A stretch of 64,000 bases of DNA from Thalassotalea sp. HSM 43. GTDB lineage: Bacteria; Pseudomonadota; Gammaproteobacteria; Enterobacterales; Alteromonadaceae. The notes under the pieces were generated by a model, which saw only the letters and a list, made by a program, of their open reading frames with translations, did no database searches and was not told the origin of the DNA. The stretch lies in NCBI RefSeq assembly GCF_004752005.1, contig NZ_CP038493.1, forward strand, positions 2,256,302 to 2,320,301, written 5' to 3'. A program made the position numbers and the translations under genes. Shown here in pieces: positions 49,728-59,772 of this stretch; position 1 is the first letter of the stretch; each line of letters begins with the position of its first letter.

Positions 49728-51799
49728 TGTTGAGTCTTGATAGAAAAAAAATAAAAACATCAAATCGAATAAAGCAAGGATTATTGCAATCCGCCTTAGG
49801 CGCGGCTTTGGCTGTGTCTTCATTTTCCAGCTTTGCAGAAGGCAAATTAAACGATATTTATTACAATACGTTGCTTGCCGATGAGATTGAATTCACTTTT
49901 GGCTTTGAGCAAGATATTGCGTCTCAGCCCGTCGTAAAAACCTTTACTGACCCAGCACGTATTGAAATTACGTTTGACGCTGAAGAATTTGTTGCCCCCC
50001 TCTCAGATACTCAGGTCAATCACGCTGGTGTGAAACATATCGACGTCATGCAAGTTGCAGGAAAAGTAAAAGCAACGATTTATCTTGAAGAACTGAAAAT
50101 GTACCAAGCAGAATTGATCGAAGGTAAGTTCGTGATGTTGCTTAATGGTATGTCTAGCTTCGATAAAGCCGACGTAGAAGCCGACAGTAGCGCAAATTTC
50201 ATCAACAATATTCAAGCTATCGATTTTCGTAAAGGCGAAGCGGATAGTGGCCAAGTATTGGTATTTCTTGGTGACAGTAAGTCAGCCGTGGATGTCAGTG
50301 ATAATTTAGGTAAAGTGAATATCGAATTTCATAATACCGATATAATGGACGACTTGCTCTACAAACTGGATGTAAGTGATTTTGGTACTATTGTGACCAG
50401 CATTGAGACCTTTAAAGAAGGTAATAATGCCCGCTTGGAAATTACTACCAGCAAACCAGTCACCTATGAGCATGACCAAATTGATAATATTTTCTCGTTA
50501 ACTGTCGCTGAACAGGAAGAGGAAAAGTCGTACTTGGAAAACGGTAAAGACTTTAACGGTAAAGCGATATCGTTAAATTTCCAAGACATTCCAATTCGTA
50601 CCGTATTGCAAATCATTGCCGATTATAATGGTTTCAACTTGGTCACCAGTGACACAGTAAATGGTAACATTACCCTGCGTCTTGACGGTGTACCGTGGGA
50701 TCAAGCGTTGGATATCATTCTTAAAGTCAAAGGCTTAGGCAAACGACTTGACGGTAATATTCTAATGATCGCTCCTAACGATGAGTTGGTTGCTCGTGAA
50801 GCGAAAGAGCTTCAAGCACAACAACAAGTGTCAGAGCTTGCACCGTTATACGCCGAATACGTACAAATTAATTACGCCAAAGCGGCTGACTTTTCTTCAT
50901 TATTAAAGAATGAAGGCACGAGCTTGTTATCAGATCGTGGCAGTGTAACCGTTGATGAGCGTACAAATACTTTATTGGTTCGTGATACTGCGAAAAGTAT
51001 TGAAGACATCAAACGCATGATTGATGTGTTGGATATCCCAATTCGCCAGGTGGTGATTGAATCGCGTATGGTGACCGTTAAGGACAACATCAGTGAAGAG
51101 TTAGGTATACGCTGGGGTGTGACACATAACGGTGGTGATACGTCGACCTCTGGTAGCTTAGAAGGTGCCGATATTGCTAATGGCAACGTCGTACCATCAT
51201 TGGATGACCGTTTAAATGTGAACTTACCGGTTGTTGATCCGGCTGGTAGCATTGCCTTTCAAGTGGCACGTTTAGCGGATGGCACCATTCTTGACCTTGA
51301 GCTTTCAGCAATGGAGCAAGAGAACAAGGGTGAAATCATCGCCAGTCCACGTATTACCACGTCGAATCAAAAAGAAGCCTATATCGAGCAAGGTACCGAA
51401 ATACCATTTGTTCAGGCGGCATCAAGTGGTGCTACCTCAGTAACCTTTAAAAAGGCTGTTTTGGGACTTCGAGTAACGCCACAGATTACCCCAGATAATC
51501 GTATTATTCTTGATTTGGTGATTACCCAAGATACTCGTGGTGACACGATTGCAACGGGTACTGGTCTAGCGACTGCCATCGATACTCAAGAAATTGGTAC
51601 GCAAGTGCTGGTAAATAATGGTGAAACCATAGTGCTAGGTGGTATTTATCAACAACAGATAATAAATGCCGTATCTAAAGTTCCAGTGCTTGGTGATATC
51701 CCTTACGTTGGTTGGTTATTCCGCACGAATAGCGAATTTAACGAGAAAAAAGAATTACTTATCTTTGTAACGCCTCGCATTGTTACAGAGAAATTTTAA
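49727..51799 (+). CDS. pilQ: Type IV pilus secretin PilQ
   Basis: 690 aa outer-membrane secretin through which the pilus exits. Basic N-terminus and signal peptide cut near SFSSFA; AMIN domains (about 35-250) that bind peptidoglycan; an STN/N0 domain (ISLNFQDIPIRTVLQIIA); an N1 domain; and the secretin core (VVIESRMVTVKDNISEELGIRWG, GEIIASPRITTSNQKEAYIEQG, VPVLGDIPYVGWLF). All domains are complete. A hairpin with a T-tract follows and probably limits read-through into aroK. Confidence 0.97.
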   Translation: MLSLDRKKIKTSNRIKQGLLQSALGAALAVSSFSSFAEGKLNDIYYNTLLADEIEFTFGFEQDIASQPVVKTFTDPARIEITFDAEEFVAPLSDTQVNHAGVKHIDVMQVAGKVKATIYLEELKMYQAELIEGKFVMLLNGMSSFDKADVEADSSANFINNIQAIDFRKGEADSGQVLVFLGDSKSAVDVSDNLGKVNIEFHNTDIMDDLLYKLDVSDFGTIVTSIETFKEGNNARLEITTSKPVTYEHDQIDNIFSLTVAEQEEEKSYLENGKDFNGKAISLNFQDIPIRTVLQIIADYNGFNLVTSDTVNGNITLRLDGVPWDQALDIILKVKGLGKRLDGNILMIAPNDELVAREAKELQAQQQVSELAPLYAEYVQINYAKAADFSSLLKNEGTSLLSDRGSVTVDERTNTLLVRDTAKSIEDIKRMIDVLDIPIRQVVIESRMVTVKDNISEELGIRWGVTHNGGDTSTSGSLEGADIANGNVVPSLDDRLNVNLPVVDPAGSIAFQVARLADGTILDLELSAMEQENKGEIIASPRITTSNQKEAYIEQGTEIPFVQAASSGATSVTFKKAVLGLRVTPQITPDNRIILDLVITQDTRGDTIATGTGLATAIDTQEIGTQVLVNNGETIVLGGIYQQQIINAVSKVPVLGDIPYVGWLFRTNSEFNEKKELLIFVTPRIVTEKF

Positions 51800-51830
51800 A
51801 CCGAAGAGTTAACGGTTTTATAAAATCAGT

Positions 51831-51882
51831 CTGAACTTACACTGCCAAATATGGTGAGTGTTAGTTCGGATTGTGTTTTTTT
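51831..51882 (+). terminator. Probable terminator after pilQ
   Basis: A 13-base imperfect stem (CTGAACTTACACT at 51831-51843 with AGTGTTAGTTCGG at 51857-51869) followed by a run of T ending at 51882. The stem carries two non-Watson-Crick pairs. Confidence 0.5.
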
Positions 51883-51893
51883 AAGGCAGGTGC

Positions 51894-51923
51894 TTGCAAT
51901 TAGTCTAAAATAATTGCGATAAT
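51894..51923 (+). promoter_or_regulatory. Candidate promoter of aroK-aroB(-dam)
   Basis: TTGCAA (51894-51899), an 18-base spacer and GATAAT (51918-51923), about 75 bases upstream of aroK and just after the pilQ terminator. Both hexamers differ from consensus by one or two bases. Confidence 0.5.
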
Positions 51924-51997
51924 TGCGCCCTTAATTTTGTCGAGGAGAGTCCTCAGTTTCCGTTAACAATCAATTTTTCGAGTAGTAAAGTAAGCTC

Positions 51998-52516
51998 ATG
52001 GCAGAAAAACGTAACATTTTCCTGATCGGCCCTATGGGAGCAGGTAAAAGCACAATTGGCAGAGAAATCGCTGACAGACTTCACTTAGATTTCTACGATT
52101 CAGACCAAGAAATAGAACGCCGTACTGGCGCAGATATCGCTTGGGTCTTTGATCTAGAAGGTGAAGAAGGGTTTAGAGATCGTGAAGAGAAAGTAATTGA
52201 TGATCTAACTGAACTACAGGGTATCGTGCTGGCAACAGGTGGCGGGTCTGTAATTAGTGATCTTATTCGCAATCGCTTATCAGCGCGTGGCATCGTCGTA
52301 TACCTTGAAACCACCATTGATAAACAAGTAGCCCGTACACAACGCGACCGTCGTCGCCCACTGTTACAAACGGAAGAAGATTCTCGTACCGTTCTAGAGC
52401 GTTTAGCAGCAGAGCGTAACCCTATGTACGAAGAAATCGCTGACCACGTTGTTCAAACAGATGATCAAAGCGCAAAAGTCGTTGCTAACAAGATCGTCGA
52501 TAAACTGGATTTCTAA
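51998..52516 (+). CDS. aroK: Shikimate kinase I
   Basis: 172 aa, a P-loop NMP-kinase fold enzyme that phosphorylates shikimate. Motifs: [49 protein letters not shown] and LATGGGSV. AroK rather than AroL by position before aroB. An inverted repeat GAGGA-GAG-TCCTC lies about 45 bases upstream in the leader. aroB starts 5 bases after the stop. Confidence 0.97.
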   Translation: MAEKRNIFLIGPMGAGKSTIGREIADRLHLDFYDSDQEIERRTGADIAWVFDLEGEEGFRDREEKVIDDLTELQGIVLATGGGSVISDLIRNRLSARGIVVYLETTIDKQVARTQRDRRRPLLQTEEDSRTVLERLAAERNPMYEEIADHVVQTDDQSAKVVANKIVDKLDF

Positions 52517-52521
52517 TATCC

Positions 52522-53583
52522 ATGTCGGAATTGATAGTTGAACTCGGTTCACGCAGTTACCCTATCTTTATCGAATCAGGGCTGTTAACTGACAGCCCAA
52601 TTTCCTCTTATATTAAAGGCCAACGCGTCTGCATCGTAACAAATGATGTAGTCGATAAACTTTATTTAAACGCGTTAAAGCAACAATTGGCGAATTATCA
52701 ACTAGACGTTGTTATTTTAGCCGATGGTGAAGCGCAAAAATCGTTGGCTAATTTTGAAAAAATCATGGCTCATCTGCTGGCTAATATCCATGGTCGTGAC
52801 TCAACCTTAATTGCTTTAGGTGGTGGTGTCATTGGTGACATTACCGGATTTGCGGCCGCGTGTTATCAACGTGGTATTGATTTTATTCAGATCCCAACCA
52901 CATTGTTGTCGCAAGTGGACTCTTCTGTTGGCGGTAAAACCGCGGTCAATCATCCTTTAGGTAAAAACATGATTGGCGCCTTTTATCAGCCTCAGGCGGT
53001 GCTTATAGATGTTGATAGCCTAAATACCTTACCTTCACGCGAATTTGCCGCGGGTATGGCTGAGGTAATTAAATACGGCATTCTCGGTGATTACCCATTC
53101 TTTTGCTGGTTAGAAGACAACAAGCAAAACATTAAGCAAGGTGACCAACACATTCTCGCTAGCATGATTGCTAAATGCTGTCAGGCAAAAGCTGATATCG
53201 TCGCTGCGGATGAAAAAGAGTCTGGTGTACGAGCCATGTTAAACCTTGGCCATACATTTGGTCATGCGATTGAAGCTGAGCAGGGTTATGGTAAATGGTT
53301 ACATGGTGAAGCGGTTGCCACTGGTATGGTGCAAGCGTCAAACTTAGCTAAATTATTAGGTCACTTAACCGATGCTGATGTCGAGCGTATTAAAAACCTA
53401 ATCGCTTATTTTGATTTACCCATTGCTGGACCTAGCGAAATGAACATCGATTCTTATCTCAAGCATATGGCGCGTGATAAGAAAAATCTGGCTGGGAAAA
53501 TTCGGTTAATTGTGCCGACGGCTATTGGCAAAACCGAGATTTTTGATAACATAAGCCGTGAACAGTTGCAGCAGGTTATTTAA
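52522..53583 (+). CDS. aroB: 3-dehydroquinate synthase
   Basis: 353 aa. Second step of the shikimate pathway, NAD- and metal-dependent. NAD and metal motifs: [58 protein letters not shown] (active-site Lys/Asn), [10 protein letters not shown] and [11 protein letters not shown]. It is followed directly by dam after 53 bases; the damX gene often found between them is absent. Confidence 0.98.
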   Translation: MSELIVELGSRSYPIFIESGLLTDSPISSYIKGQRVCIVTNDVVDKLYLNALKQQLANYQLDVVILADGEAQKSLANFEKIMAHLLANIHGRDSTLIALGGGVIGDITGFAAACYQRGIDFIQIPTTLLSQVDSSVGGKTAVNHPLGKNMIGAFYQPQAVLIDVDSLNTLPSREFAAGMAEVIKYGILGDYPFFCWLEDNKQNIKQGDQHILASMIAKCCQAKADIVAADEKESGVRAMLNLGHTFGHAIEAEQGYGKWLHGEAVATGMVQASNLAKLLGHLTDADVERIKNLIAYFDLPIAGPSEMNIDSYLKHMARDKKNLAGKIRLIVPTAIGKTEIFDNISREQLQQVI

Positions 53584-53636
53584 CTGCATCGCAATCCCTA
53601 TCAGCCGCCGGGCATAAGCAGTACAAGAACAATAAC

Positions 53637-54464
53637 ATGACGCAAAAGCAAAGAGCCTTCCTTAAGTGGGCCGGTGGCAAATACACCCTTAGCGATACCA
53701 TTGGTAAGATGCTGCCCAAAGGCAAGCGTTTAATCGAGCCTTTTGCTGGTGCGGGTTCTATTTTTCTTAATAGCAATTATGATCAGTACTTGTTGAATGA
53801 CATCAACAAAGACTTAATAAACTTATATTTGACGCTAAAGAAAAATCCTGAGAAGTTTATTGCCGATGCGCGCAAACTTTTTACCCCAGAATATAACGTC
53901 GCTGAAGAGTATTATCTGCTGCGCAGTCAATTTAATGACACCAGTGATGCCTATCAACGCAGCTTGATGTTCTTGTATATGAATCGCCATGGTTATAACG
54001 GTTTATGTCGTTATAACTCAAAAGGTGGCTACAACGTACCATTTGGTAAGTACAAGCGCCCATACTTTCCTGAAAAAGAGCTATTGGCGTTTGCTAACAA
54101 AGCGCAAATTACAGATTTTGTTTGTGAAAACTATCGTGATACCTTTGCGCGTGCTGAAGATGGTGATGTTATTTATTGCGATCCACCATATGTGCCGTTA
54201 AGCAAAACCGCCAGTTTTACCAGTTACGCTGGTAATGGTTTTGGTCTAGACGAACAAGCGGATTTAGCTAACGCAGCAGAAGAAGTGACGCGTGATAAAA
54301 AAGTGACTGTGCTTATTTCTAATCACGACACCATTTGGACGCGTAAAATTTATGAACACGCCGATAAGTTAAAGTCGATTAAGGTCGCTCGTACCATCAG
54401 TCAAAAGGCCAATGGCCGTAATAAAGTTGGTGAACTACTGGCGCTATACAAGTCTAAGCGTTAA
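53637..54464 (+). CDS. dam: DNA adenine methylase Dam
   Basis: 275 aa, orphan GATC N6-adenine methyltransferase acting in mismatch repair, replication control and gene regulation. AdoMet motif I is FLKWAGGKYTL and LIEPFAGAGSIFLN; the catalytic motif IV DPPYVPL lies near residue 182; YNGLCRYNSKGGYNVPFG is the Dam-family segment. It works with MutL (18968) in methyl-directed repair. Confidence 0.97.
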   Translation: MTQKQRAFLKWAGGKYTLSDTIGKMLPKGKRLIEPFAGAGSIFLNSNYDQYLLNDINKDLINLYLTLKKNPEKFIADARKLFTPEYNVAEEYYLLRSQFNDTSDAYQRSLMFLYMNRHGYNGLCRYNSKGGYNVPFGKYKRPYFPEKELLAFANKAQITDFVCENYRDTFARAEDGDVIYCDPPYVPLSKTASFTSYAGNGFGLDEQADLANAAEEVTRDKKVTVLISNHDTIWTRKIYEHADKLKSIKVARTISQKANGRNKVGELLALYKSKR

Positions 54465-54479
54465 GTCATCGCGCAGCAG

Positions 54480-54692
54480 TTAGGTTAGACTCAACACTAT
54501 TTGCACAATAGCGATTAATGCCAATACAAATAACGTCACTGCAATACCGCCAACAATGGCGAAGTGACTAAATTTACCTTCGCTAAAGTCCCGCTTTCGA
54601 TTGTCATCACTTTGCACGCCGAGTAGCGCTGCAGCGACACTGCTGATCACTTGTTTTATACCGAGCGATGGTTTTGATGGTTCTTCATTCAT
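54480..54692 (-). CDS. DUF2970 small membrane protein
   Basis: 70 aa. Seen: N-terminal KPSLGIKQVISSVAAALLGVQSDDNRKRDFSEG, then a single strong transmembrane helix (FAIVGGIAVTLFVLALIAIVQIVL). The GVQS-NRxRDF pattern before one helix matches the DUF2970 family of unknown function, common in Alteromonadales and Pseudomonadales. It is convergent with dam (15 bases apart). Confidence 0.82.
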   Translation of the reverse strand: MNEEPSKPSLGIKQVISSVAAALLGVQSDDNRKRDFSEGKFSHFAIVGGIAVTLFVLALIAIVQIVLSLT

Positions 54693-54729
54693 AGTGTCAG
54701 AATATGAGCAGGGTGATCAAATTGCAAAC

Positions 54730-54764
54730 AAAAAAGCGGCAATATCATTACGATATGCCGCCTT
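54730..54764 (-). terminator. Terminator after the TorF-type porin gene
   Basis: On the minus strand a GCGGCATATC / GATATTGCCGC stem (one bulged base; plus-strand 54736-54761) is followed by six T. It lies 20 bases after the porin stop and separates it from the DUF2970 gene. Confidence 0.85.
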
Positions 54765-54783
54765 CTCTACAAAGTGATTGGTC

Positions 54784-55437
54784 TTAGAAAGTTTTGCTTA
54801 AACTAAATACCATTGACTCTTCACCTTCACCGGTTTCAACATCTAATTCTTCTGAGTTGCTAATGATGGCAACACCAACATCAAAACCAGCAACTTCTGC
54901 GCCGTAACCTAGTTCAAAGTAATCACCTTCGAAATCTTGGCCCCAAGTACCAAACGTCGCGTAAAAACCTTCGTATTCAGCAGTAATTGAGGCAAAATCA
55001 TAATCTGACTCTTCAATGCCTAAATCATCATCTTCGCCATGAACACCAACGTTATATGACAAAGACACAAAACCATAACTTAAACCTAGGTTTACTTCGT
55101 TATAATCAGAGTCAAAATCACCGGTATATTGGTAGGTAGTCGCACCAATGCTTAAGCCTAAACCTGATTCTGTTTCAAAACCGTATCCAGCGTAAAAGTC
55201 GATTTCTAAACCGTCAGTTACATCAGCACCCCAAGTACCAACATAAAAACCATTTTTCTCGTAATCAAGACCAGCACTTGCTGAAGCCGTATCTGTTTGC
55301 ATAATACCGCGGAAGAAGTATTGAGAAACAACACCTGCGTTACCACTTACTTCAGCCAAAGCAACGTTGGTGCTGGCCATAAATGAACTTGCCCCTAATG
55401 TTGCCATCAGCAACGATGTTTTGAAGATATTTTTCAT
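54784..55437 (-). CDS. TorF-family putative outer-membrane porin
   Basis: 217 aa with a signal peptide (cut after ALA in NVALAEVS). The mature chain opens with the family hallmark VSGNAGVVSQYFFRGIMQTD and then alternates aromatic beta strands (FYVGTWGADV, YNEVNLGLSYGFVSLSYNVG), ending in a terminal Phe after SLSKT, the outer-membrane insertion signal. The family (TIGR02001/Gcw_chp) is widespread in marine gammaproteobacteria and its transported solute is unknown. It intrudes between dam and rpe. Confidence 0.87.
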   Translation of the reverse strand: MKNIFKTSLLMATLGASSFMASTNVALAEVSGNAGVVSQYFFRGIMQTDTASASAGLDYEKNGFYVGTWGADVTDGLEIDFYAGYGFETESGLGLSIGATTYQYTGDFDSDYNEVNLGLSYGFVSLSYNVGVHGEDDDLGIEESDYDFASITAEYEGFYATFGTWGQDFEGDYFELGYGAEVAGFDVGVAIISNSEELDVETGEGEESMVFSLSKTF

Positions 55438-55747
55438 TTTATTCCTACCTGTATAAAGTTATTTTTTTAAATTTGTTATTAACGAACTGACAAGGGAGTT
55501 GCAAAGGCAATGCCAAATGTTAAAAAAATGCTACAACACATATAGTTAAAGGGCGCTAGAGGATCCCATGGAGATCAAAAGACACACCAATTTAGAGTCG
55601 CTGCTCTATTTTAGTGCGAGTTGTGCATTTTTTGTGCGCGTTGAAATTTGCTAATATTTTGCACTATTTACGCATTGTTACTTCTCTATTAGCGCTTATT
55701 TTTGGTAAAGTAACGCACCTGTAAAAAATAACTCTTAGGCTGTTATT
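55438..55747. other. Intergenic region between porin and rpe
   Basis: 310 bases between divergent genes, AT-rich, with no ORF of note. Facing rpe, TTGAAA (55641-55646), 18 bases, TATTTA (55665-55670) may be a promoter; a second weak pair starts at TTGTTA (55675). No hairpin-plus-T terminator or recognisable RNA gene was seen. Confidence 0.4.
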
Positions 55748-56425
55748 ATGTCGTCATTTTTAATTGCACCATCGATCCTATCCGCTGACTTTGCGCGTTT
55801 GGGTGATGATGTTGCGAAAGTACTGGAAGCTGGTGCTGATGTCGTTCATTTCGATGTGATGGATAATCACTTTGTACCGAACCTGACCATTGGCCCTATG
55901 GTGTGTAAGTCACTACGTGATTATGGCATTACGGCACCAATTGATGTGCATTTAATGGTCAAACCCGTTGATTCGTTGATCCCACAATTCGCTAAAGCTG
56001 GTGCAGATATCATTACCTTTCATCCGGAAGCAAGTGATCATGTTGACCGTACCTTACAGTTAATTAAGGACAACGGCTGTAAAGCGGGACTGGTATTGAA
56101 TCCGGCAACACCATTGCATGTACTCGATTACGTCATGGATAAACTGGATGTTATTCTACTGATGTCGGTAAACCCTGGCTTCGGTGGGCAAAGCTTTATT
56201 CCGTCAACTTTGACTAAGTTGAAACAAGTAAAACAGAAAATACAGCAAAGTGGCTATGATATTCGCCTCGAAATCGATGGCGGTGTCAAAGTGAATAATA
56301 TTAAAGAAATTGCCGAGGCTGGTGCGGACATGTTTGTCGCTGGCTCGGCGATTTTTGCTGAAAATGACTATAAAGCCGTGATTGACCAAATGCGCAGTGA
56401 ACTGGCGCAGGCCGATCTAGGTTAG
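55748..56425 (+). CDS. rpe: Ribulose-phosphate 3-epimerase
   Basis: 225 aa TIM barrel. Interconverts ribulose 5-phosphate and xylulose 5-phosphate. Motifs: [35 protein letters not shown] (metal ligands), [29 protein letters not shown] and [11 protein letters not shown]. trpS follows after 18 bases; the gph gene usual between them in enterics is absent. Confidence 0.97.
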   Translation: MSSFLIAPSILSADFARLGDDVAKVLEAGADVVHFDVMDNHFVPNLTIGPMVCKSLRDYGITAPIDVHLMVKPVDSLIPQFAKAGADIITFHPEASDHVDRTLQLIKDNGCKAGLVLNPATPLHVLDYVMDKLDVILLMSVNPGFGGQSFIPSTLTKLKQVKQKIQQSGYDIRLEIDGGVKVNNIKEIAEAGADMFVAGSAIFAENDYKAVIDQMRSELAQADLG

Positions 56426-56443
56426 CACTCTATAAGGACCAAA

Positions 56444-57448
56444 ATGACTAAGCCAATCGTATTAAGTGGTTGTCAGCCATCAGGTGAGCTGACTATTGGT
56501 AACTACCTCGGTGCTTTGCGCCAATGGGTGGGCATGCAAGATGATCATCAGTGTTTCTACTCACTGGTAGACCTGCACGCGATTACCGTACGACAAAACC
56601 CTGATGATTTACGCAAAGCGGTTCTTGATGGACTTGCGTTATATTTGGCGTGTGGTGTCGATCATAATAAGAGCACCATATTTGTTCAATCACAAGTGCC
56701 AGAGCACAGCCAATTAGCGTGGGTGTTAAACTGTTACACGCAAATGGGTGAACTAAACCGCATGACTCAGTTTAAGGATAAATCGAGTAAAGCTGGTGCT
56801 GATATCAATTCAGGCCTGTTTACTTATCCTGTGCTTATGGCGGCGGATATTCTTTTGTATTCTGCCAATCGAGTGCCGGTAGGTGAAGACCAAAAGCAAC
56901 ATTTGGAATTAGCACGCGATATCGCGAACCGTTTTAACAACTTATACGGCGACACCTTTAACGTGCCGGATCCTTATATCCCAGAAAACGGTGCACGGGT
57001 AATGAGCTTGTTAGACCCTCACAAGAAAATGTCTAAGTCGGACGACAACCCCGGTAACTTTATTGGCTTATTAGAAGATCCAAAGAAAATTACCAAGAAA
57101 ATAAAGCGTGCGGTAACAGACTCTGATGAGCAAGCGCGTATTTATTACAACCTTGAAGAGAAGCCTGGAGTTTCAAACTTGTTGAGTTTGTTGTCTTGTG
57201 CAACCGGTGACAGTGTCGAATCTCTCGTGCCGAAATACGAAGATAAAATGTATGGTCATCTAAAAGGTGATGTTGCTGAAGCCGTTGTAGCGATGTTGCA
57301 ACCTATCCAGCAAAAGTACCATGAGTATCGTCAAGATCAGGCCTTTCTAAATCAGGTTATGCGTGAAGGGGCTGAGAAAGCCTCAGCACAAGCGGGCAAG
57401 GTATTAGCGTCTGTATATGACGCTGTTGGCTTTATTGCCAAGCCGTAA
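56444..57448 (+). CDS. trpS: Tryptophanyl-tRNA synthetase
   Basis: 334 aa class I synthetase. The HIGH-like motif is in [19 protein letters not shown] (TIGN), and the KMSKS motif is exact in [12 protein letters not shown]. The substrate region [30 protein letters not shown] is intact. It ends at a strong terminator. Confidence 0.98.
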   Translation: MTKPIVLSGCQPSGELTIGNYLGALRQWVGMQDDHQCFYSLVDLHAITVRQNPDDLRKAVLDGLALYLACGVDHNKSTIFVQSQVPEHSQLAWVLNCYTQMGELNRMTQFKDKSSKAGADINSGLFTYPVLMAADILLYSANRVPVGEDQKQHLELARDIANRFNNLYGDTFNVPDPYIPENGARVMSLLDPHKKMSKSDDNPGNFIGLLEDPKKITKKIKRAVTDSDEQARIYYNLEEKPGVSNLLSLLSCATGDSVESLVPKYEDKMYGHLKGDVAEAVVAMLQPIQQKYHEYRQDQAFLNQVMREGAEKASAQAGKVLASVYDAVGFIAKP

Positions 57449-57468
57449 TATGCTTTATTTGATGTCAT

Positions 57469-57495
57469 AAAAAAGGGCCGTGTGGCCCTTTTTTG
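57469..57495. terminator. Bidirectional rho-independent terminator after trpS
   Basis: Eleven-base arms (AAAAAAGGGCC at 57469-57479 with GGCCCTTTTTT at 57484-57494), GTGT loop, between convergent trpS and the FHA-domain gene. Confidence 0.92.
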
Positions 57496-57544
57496 TTGCG
57501 TCGGTTTTGATGTCCGTATGCGCGCGCTTATTTAGGCGGGCGGC

Positions 57545-58528
57545 TTATTCCCCATCTTCGCCATTGGCTTTTTTCTTCGAGGCTTTATCGACCTCTTCAA
57601 ATAACCGGTTTGAGTCTTCAATGTACTCATCAACGCTGCTGGCAGGGCTAACTGACAAGGCAGGGATCATAATGGTGCTATCAAATACTGGGTGCGGATT
57701 AAAGTCCACTGAATCGCCGCGATCTTGTAAGTACAATCCCCCAAATATAATCACCGTGAGTAGTGCCGAAATGGTCACTCGACGCCATTTACTTTGAGAA
57801 AATGCGATATACAGGTTGAACCAAAATAAACTGAACGTTAACGCAACATATAATACTGTCGTCAGCCATTGCCAATTAATTTGACTGGATAAATTAAACG
57901 CCATAGTGGCATCTATAAAATCGACTAACCAAAACAAGTTAAGCATCAAAAAGCTGACGCCCATTTGACTGCCAACCCGAGACTCATTTTTATTTAGAAA
58001 CGCCATTAAAGAGCATAGTAACGGCCACATTGCATAGGCAATGGTGCTGTAGACAACGGACATAACAATTTGGCTGTAAGGCACTTCAACTTGGCTTACT
58101 TGTAAGTAAGTTAAGGCAAACGATATCGCACAAAATAAAGCAACCATGGCGATAAGGAAGGTCCAACGACCGCAGTTTTCAACAAACTGTTCAACTTTAG
58201 TAAAGGCAATACTTTGCGCCACAGGATGATTAGGCAAAAACAGCCTTAGTTGCGTTTTGCCCAACAAGATAATGTCGCCAGATTTGATTGGGTGCCAATC
58301 GGCAATATGTTGGCGATCACTAAGCATGGTGCCATTTAAGGTTTGTAAATCTTGAACATACCATTGATTATCTTGCCATTTTATCGCCAAATGCTCAGGG
58401 CAAATATGCGGGTCAGATAAAATAATGTCATTATCGAAGCCGCGACCAATACTGATCTCTTTGGTGGCAAACTTATGGCGTGCTTTAATTTTTTTATTGC
58501 GGCTGATCTCTTCAATGATTAATTCCAT
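57545..58528 (-). CDS. FHA-domain polytopic membrane protein
   Basis: 327 aa. Residues about 25-100 form a forkhead-associated (phosphothreonine-binding) domain: EISIGRGFDNDIILSD, HICPEHLAIKW and DLQTLNGTMLSD supply the conserved Gly-Arg, His and Asn-Gly residues. The rest, from about 120 to 280, is hydrophobic with five or six predicted membrane helices, followed by an acidic cytoplasmic tail (EVDKASKKKANGEDGE). Its start overlaps the 3' end of the upstream protease gene by 10 bases. FHA fused to a multi-pass membrane part is not a named family to me; it might sense phosphorylation at the membrane. Confidence 0.8.
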   Translation of the reverse strand: MELIIEEISRNKKIKARHKFATKEISIGRGFDNDIILSDPHICPEHLAIKWQDNQWYVQDLQTLNGTMLSDRQHIADWHPIKSGDIILLGKTQLRLFLPNHPVAQSIAFTKVEQFVENCGRWTFLIAMVALFCAISFALTYLQVSQVEVPYSQIVMSVVYSTIAYAMWPLLCSLMAFLNKNESRVGSQMGVSFLMLNLFWLVDFIDATMAFNLSSQINWQWLTTVLYVALTFSLFWFNLYIAFSQSKWRRVTISALLTVIIFGGLYLQDRGDSVDFNPHPVFDSTIMIPALSVSPASSVDEYIEDSNRLFEEVDKASKKKANGEDGE

Positions 58529-59772
58529 GTCACAGCCTCCATGAACTTGCGATTAAATCCTTGAGCCGATTGTTTATTAACACCCGACAGAGTGTAGTGG
58601 CCAACAATGGCTTTGTTTTGCTTATCTATCGATGCCGACAGATACAGGATATCGTATAGCCCTTGGTACTTGCGGTAGCCGCGAATGCAGTAAATGGTCT
58701 TGTTACGTATGGTATTACTGTTGTTATTGGTGATGTCGTGCTGGCAAGAGAACTCGGTGACATCTTCTTTACTGGCATTATTACCGGCACGCGCATCTTC
58801 TATGTATTGTTGGTAGATTTGATAAAAGCGACTGCTGCTTAACTCGTCAGCATCAAAATAATGAAATTCCATATCTATGGTACCGGTAGAGAAACTATCG
58901 GACAAATAGACATACTCTTCCATTTGACAGGTGGTTACCGCTTTAAACATTAACTCATCTGGGCGGTCGGCATTAGAGTCGCCCCAGCAGCGAATATAGT
59001 TTACGCCAGTATCAGGGATCAGCGCTGACGCAAAAGGCTTAGTCTGCCAATCTTTAGCGAGTATTTGCGAATATAACTGTTCTTGGTAGGTATGTAATTG
59101 TTCATTTATTTGTTCTGTAAAGCTTTGCTCGACTTGTTGCTCAAAACGATTAATTAAGGTGACGAGTTTGTCATGGGGAATTAAAAAGCCGATTTGATTG
59201 CCTGATGACGCGACGTTCACGCCAACAACTTGGCCATATTGGTTAACCACCGGACCACCGCTCATACCGGGGTTTACTGAACCGGTGAAATGAATACGGT
59301 CACTGAACGATTCTTTTTTGAGACCATTGTAGGTGCCAGGTACGACTATCATGCCTAAATCATGGGGGTTACCTAACGAATACAGGTCTTCGCCTTTCTC
59401 TGGTACGGATTGAGATATTTGAAAATAATTGTCTGTATCTTGCCCTTGCAGTAACACGATGGCCAGATCATTAATGACATCGACTGTTTGCAATGAAAGC
59501 TCGCCTTTTTCACCCAAATGGTTTTCGTACTCGATAACATACTTTTCTGGGTGCTGCGCATAGCCTGAAATGACATGATAATTGGTGGCAATATAGCCGT
59601 TTTCACTGAACTGAAAACCAGAGCCAATACTCGATTTTTCCGAGGTAGCTTTATCTATCAAGCGAATTTGAAATAATGCCGGCGCCAGATCTTGAAAAAT
59701 TTGTTGTGCTTTATCAGCGGCATAGCTCATTTGACTGAGACTTAAGCACAACAATACGACGAATGCTCTCAT
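58519..59772 (-). CDS. Periplasmic trypsin-like serine protease (HtrA-type fold)
   Basis: 417 aa with a signal peptide (cut near SYAAD). The chymotrypsin-fold catalytic triad is visible: His66 in ATNYHVISGY, Asp102 in NDLAIVLLQ and Ser171 in NPGMSGGPVVNQYGQVVG. No PDZ domain follows as in DegP; instead residues about 230-417 form a different C-terminal domain with four cysteines (IRCWGD, TCQMEE, FSCQHD, IYCIRGY) that could form disulfides. It overlaps the FHA gene by 10 bases, so the pair is translationally coupled and may work together. Substrate unknown. Confidence 0.86.
   Translation of the reverse strand: MRAFVVLLCLSLSQMSYAADKAQQIFQDLAPALFQIRLIDKATSEKSSIGSGFQFSENGYIATNYHVISGYAQHPEKYVIEYENHLGEKGELSLQTVDVINDLAIVLLQGQDTDNYFQISQSVPEKGEDLYSLGNPHDLGMIVVPGTYNGLKKESFSDRIHFTGSVNPGMSGGPVVNQYGQVVGVNVASSGNQIGFLIPHDKLVTLINRFEQQVEQSFTEQINEQLHTYQEQLYSQILAKDWQTKPFASALIPDTGVNYIRCWGDSNADRPDELMFKAVTTCQMEEYVYLSDSFSTGTIDMEFHYFDADELSSSRFYQIYQQYIEDARAGNNASKEDVTEFSCQHDITNNNSNTIRNKTIYCIRGYRKYQGLYDILYLSASIDKQNKAIVGHYTLSGVNKQSAQGFNRKFMEAVTWN

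Noticed and set aside
57480-57797. 105-residue plus-strand frame
   Set aside because: It lies over the trpS terminator and antisense to the 3' end of the FHA gene; Ser/Cys-rich composition is unlike a real protein.
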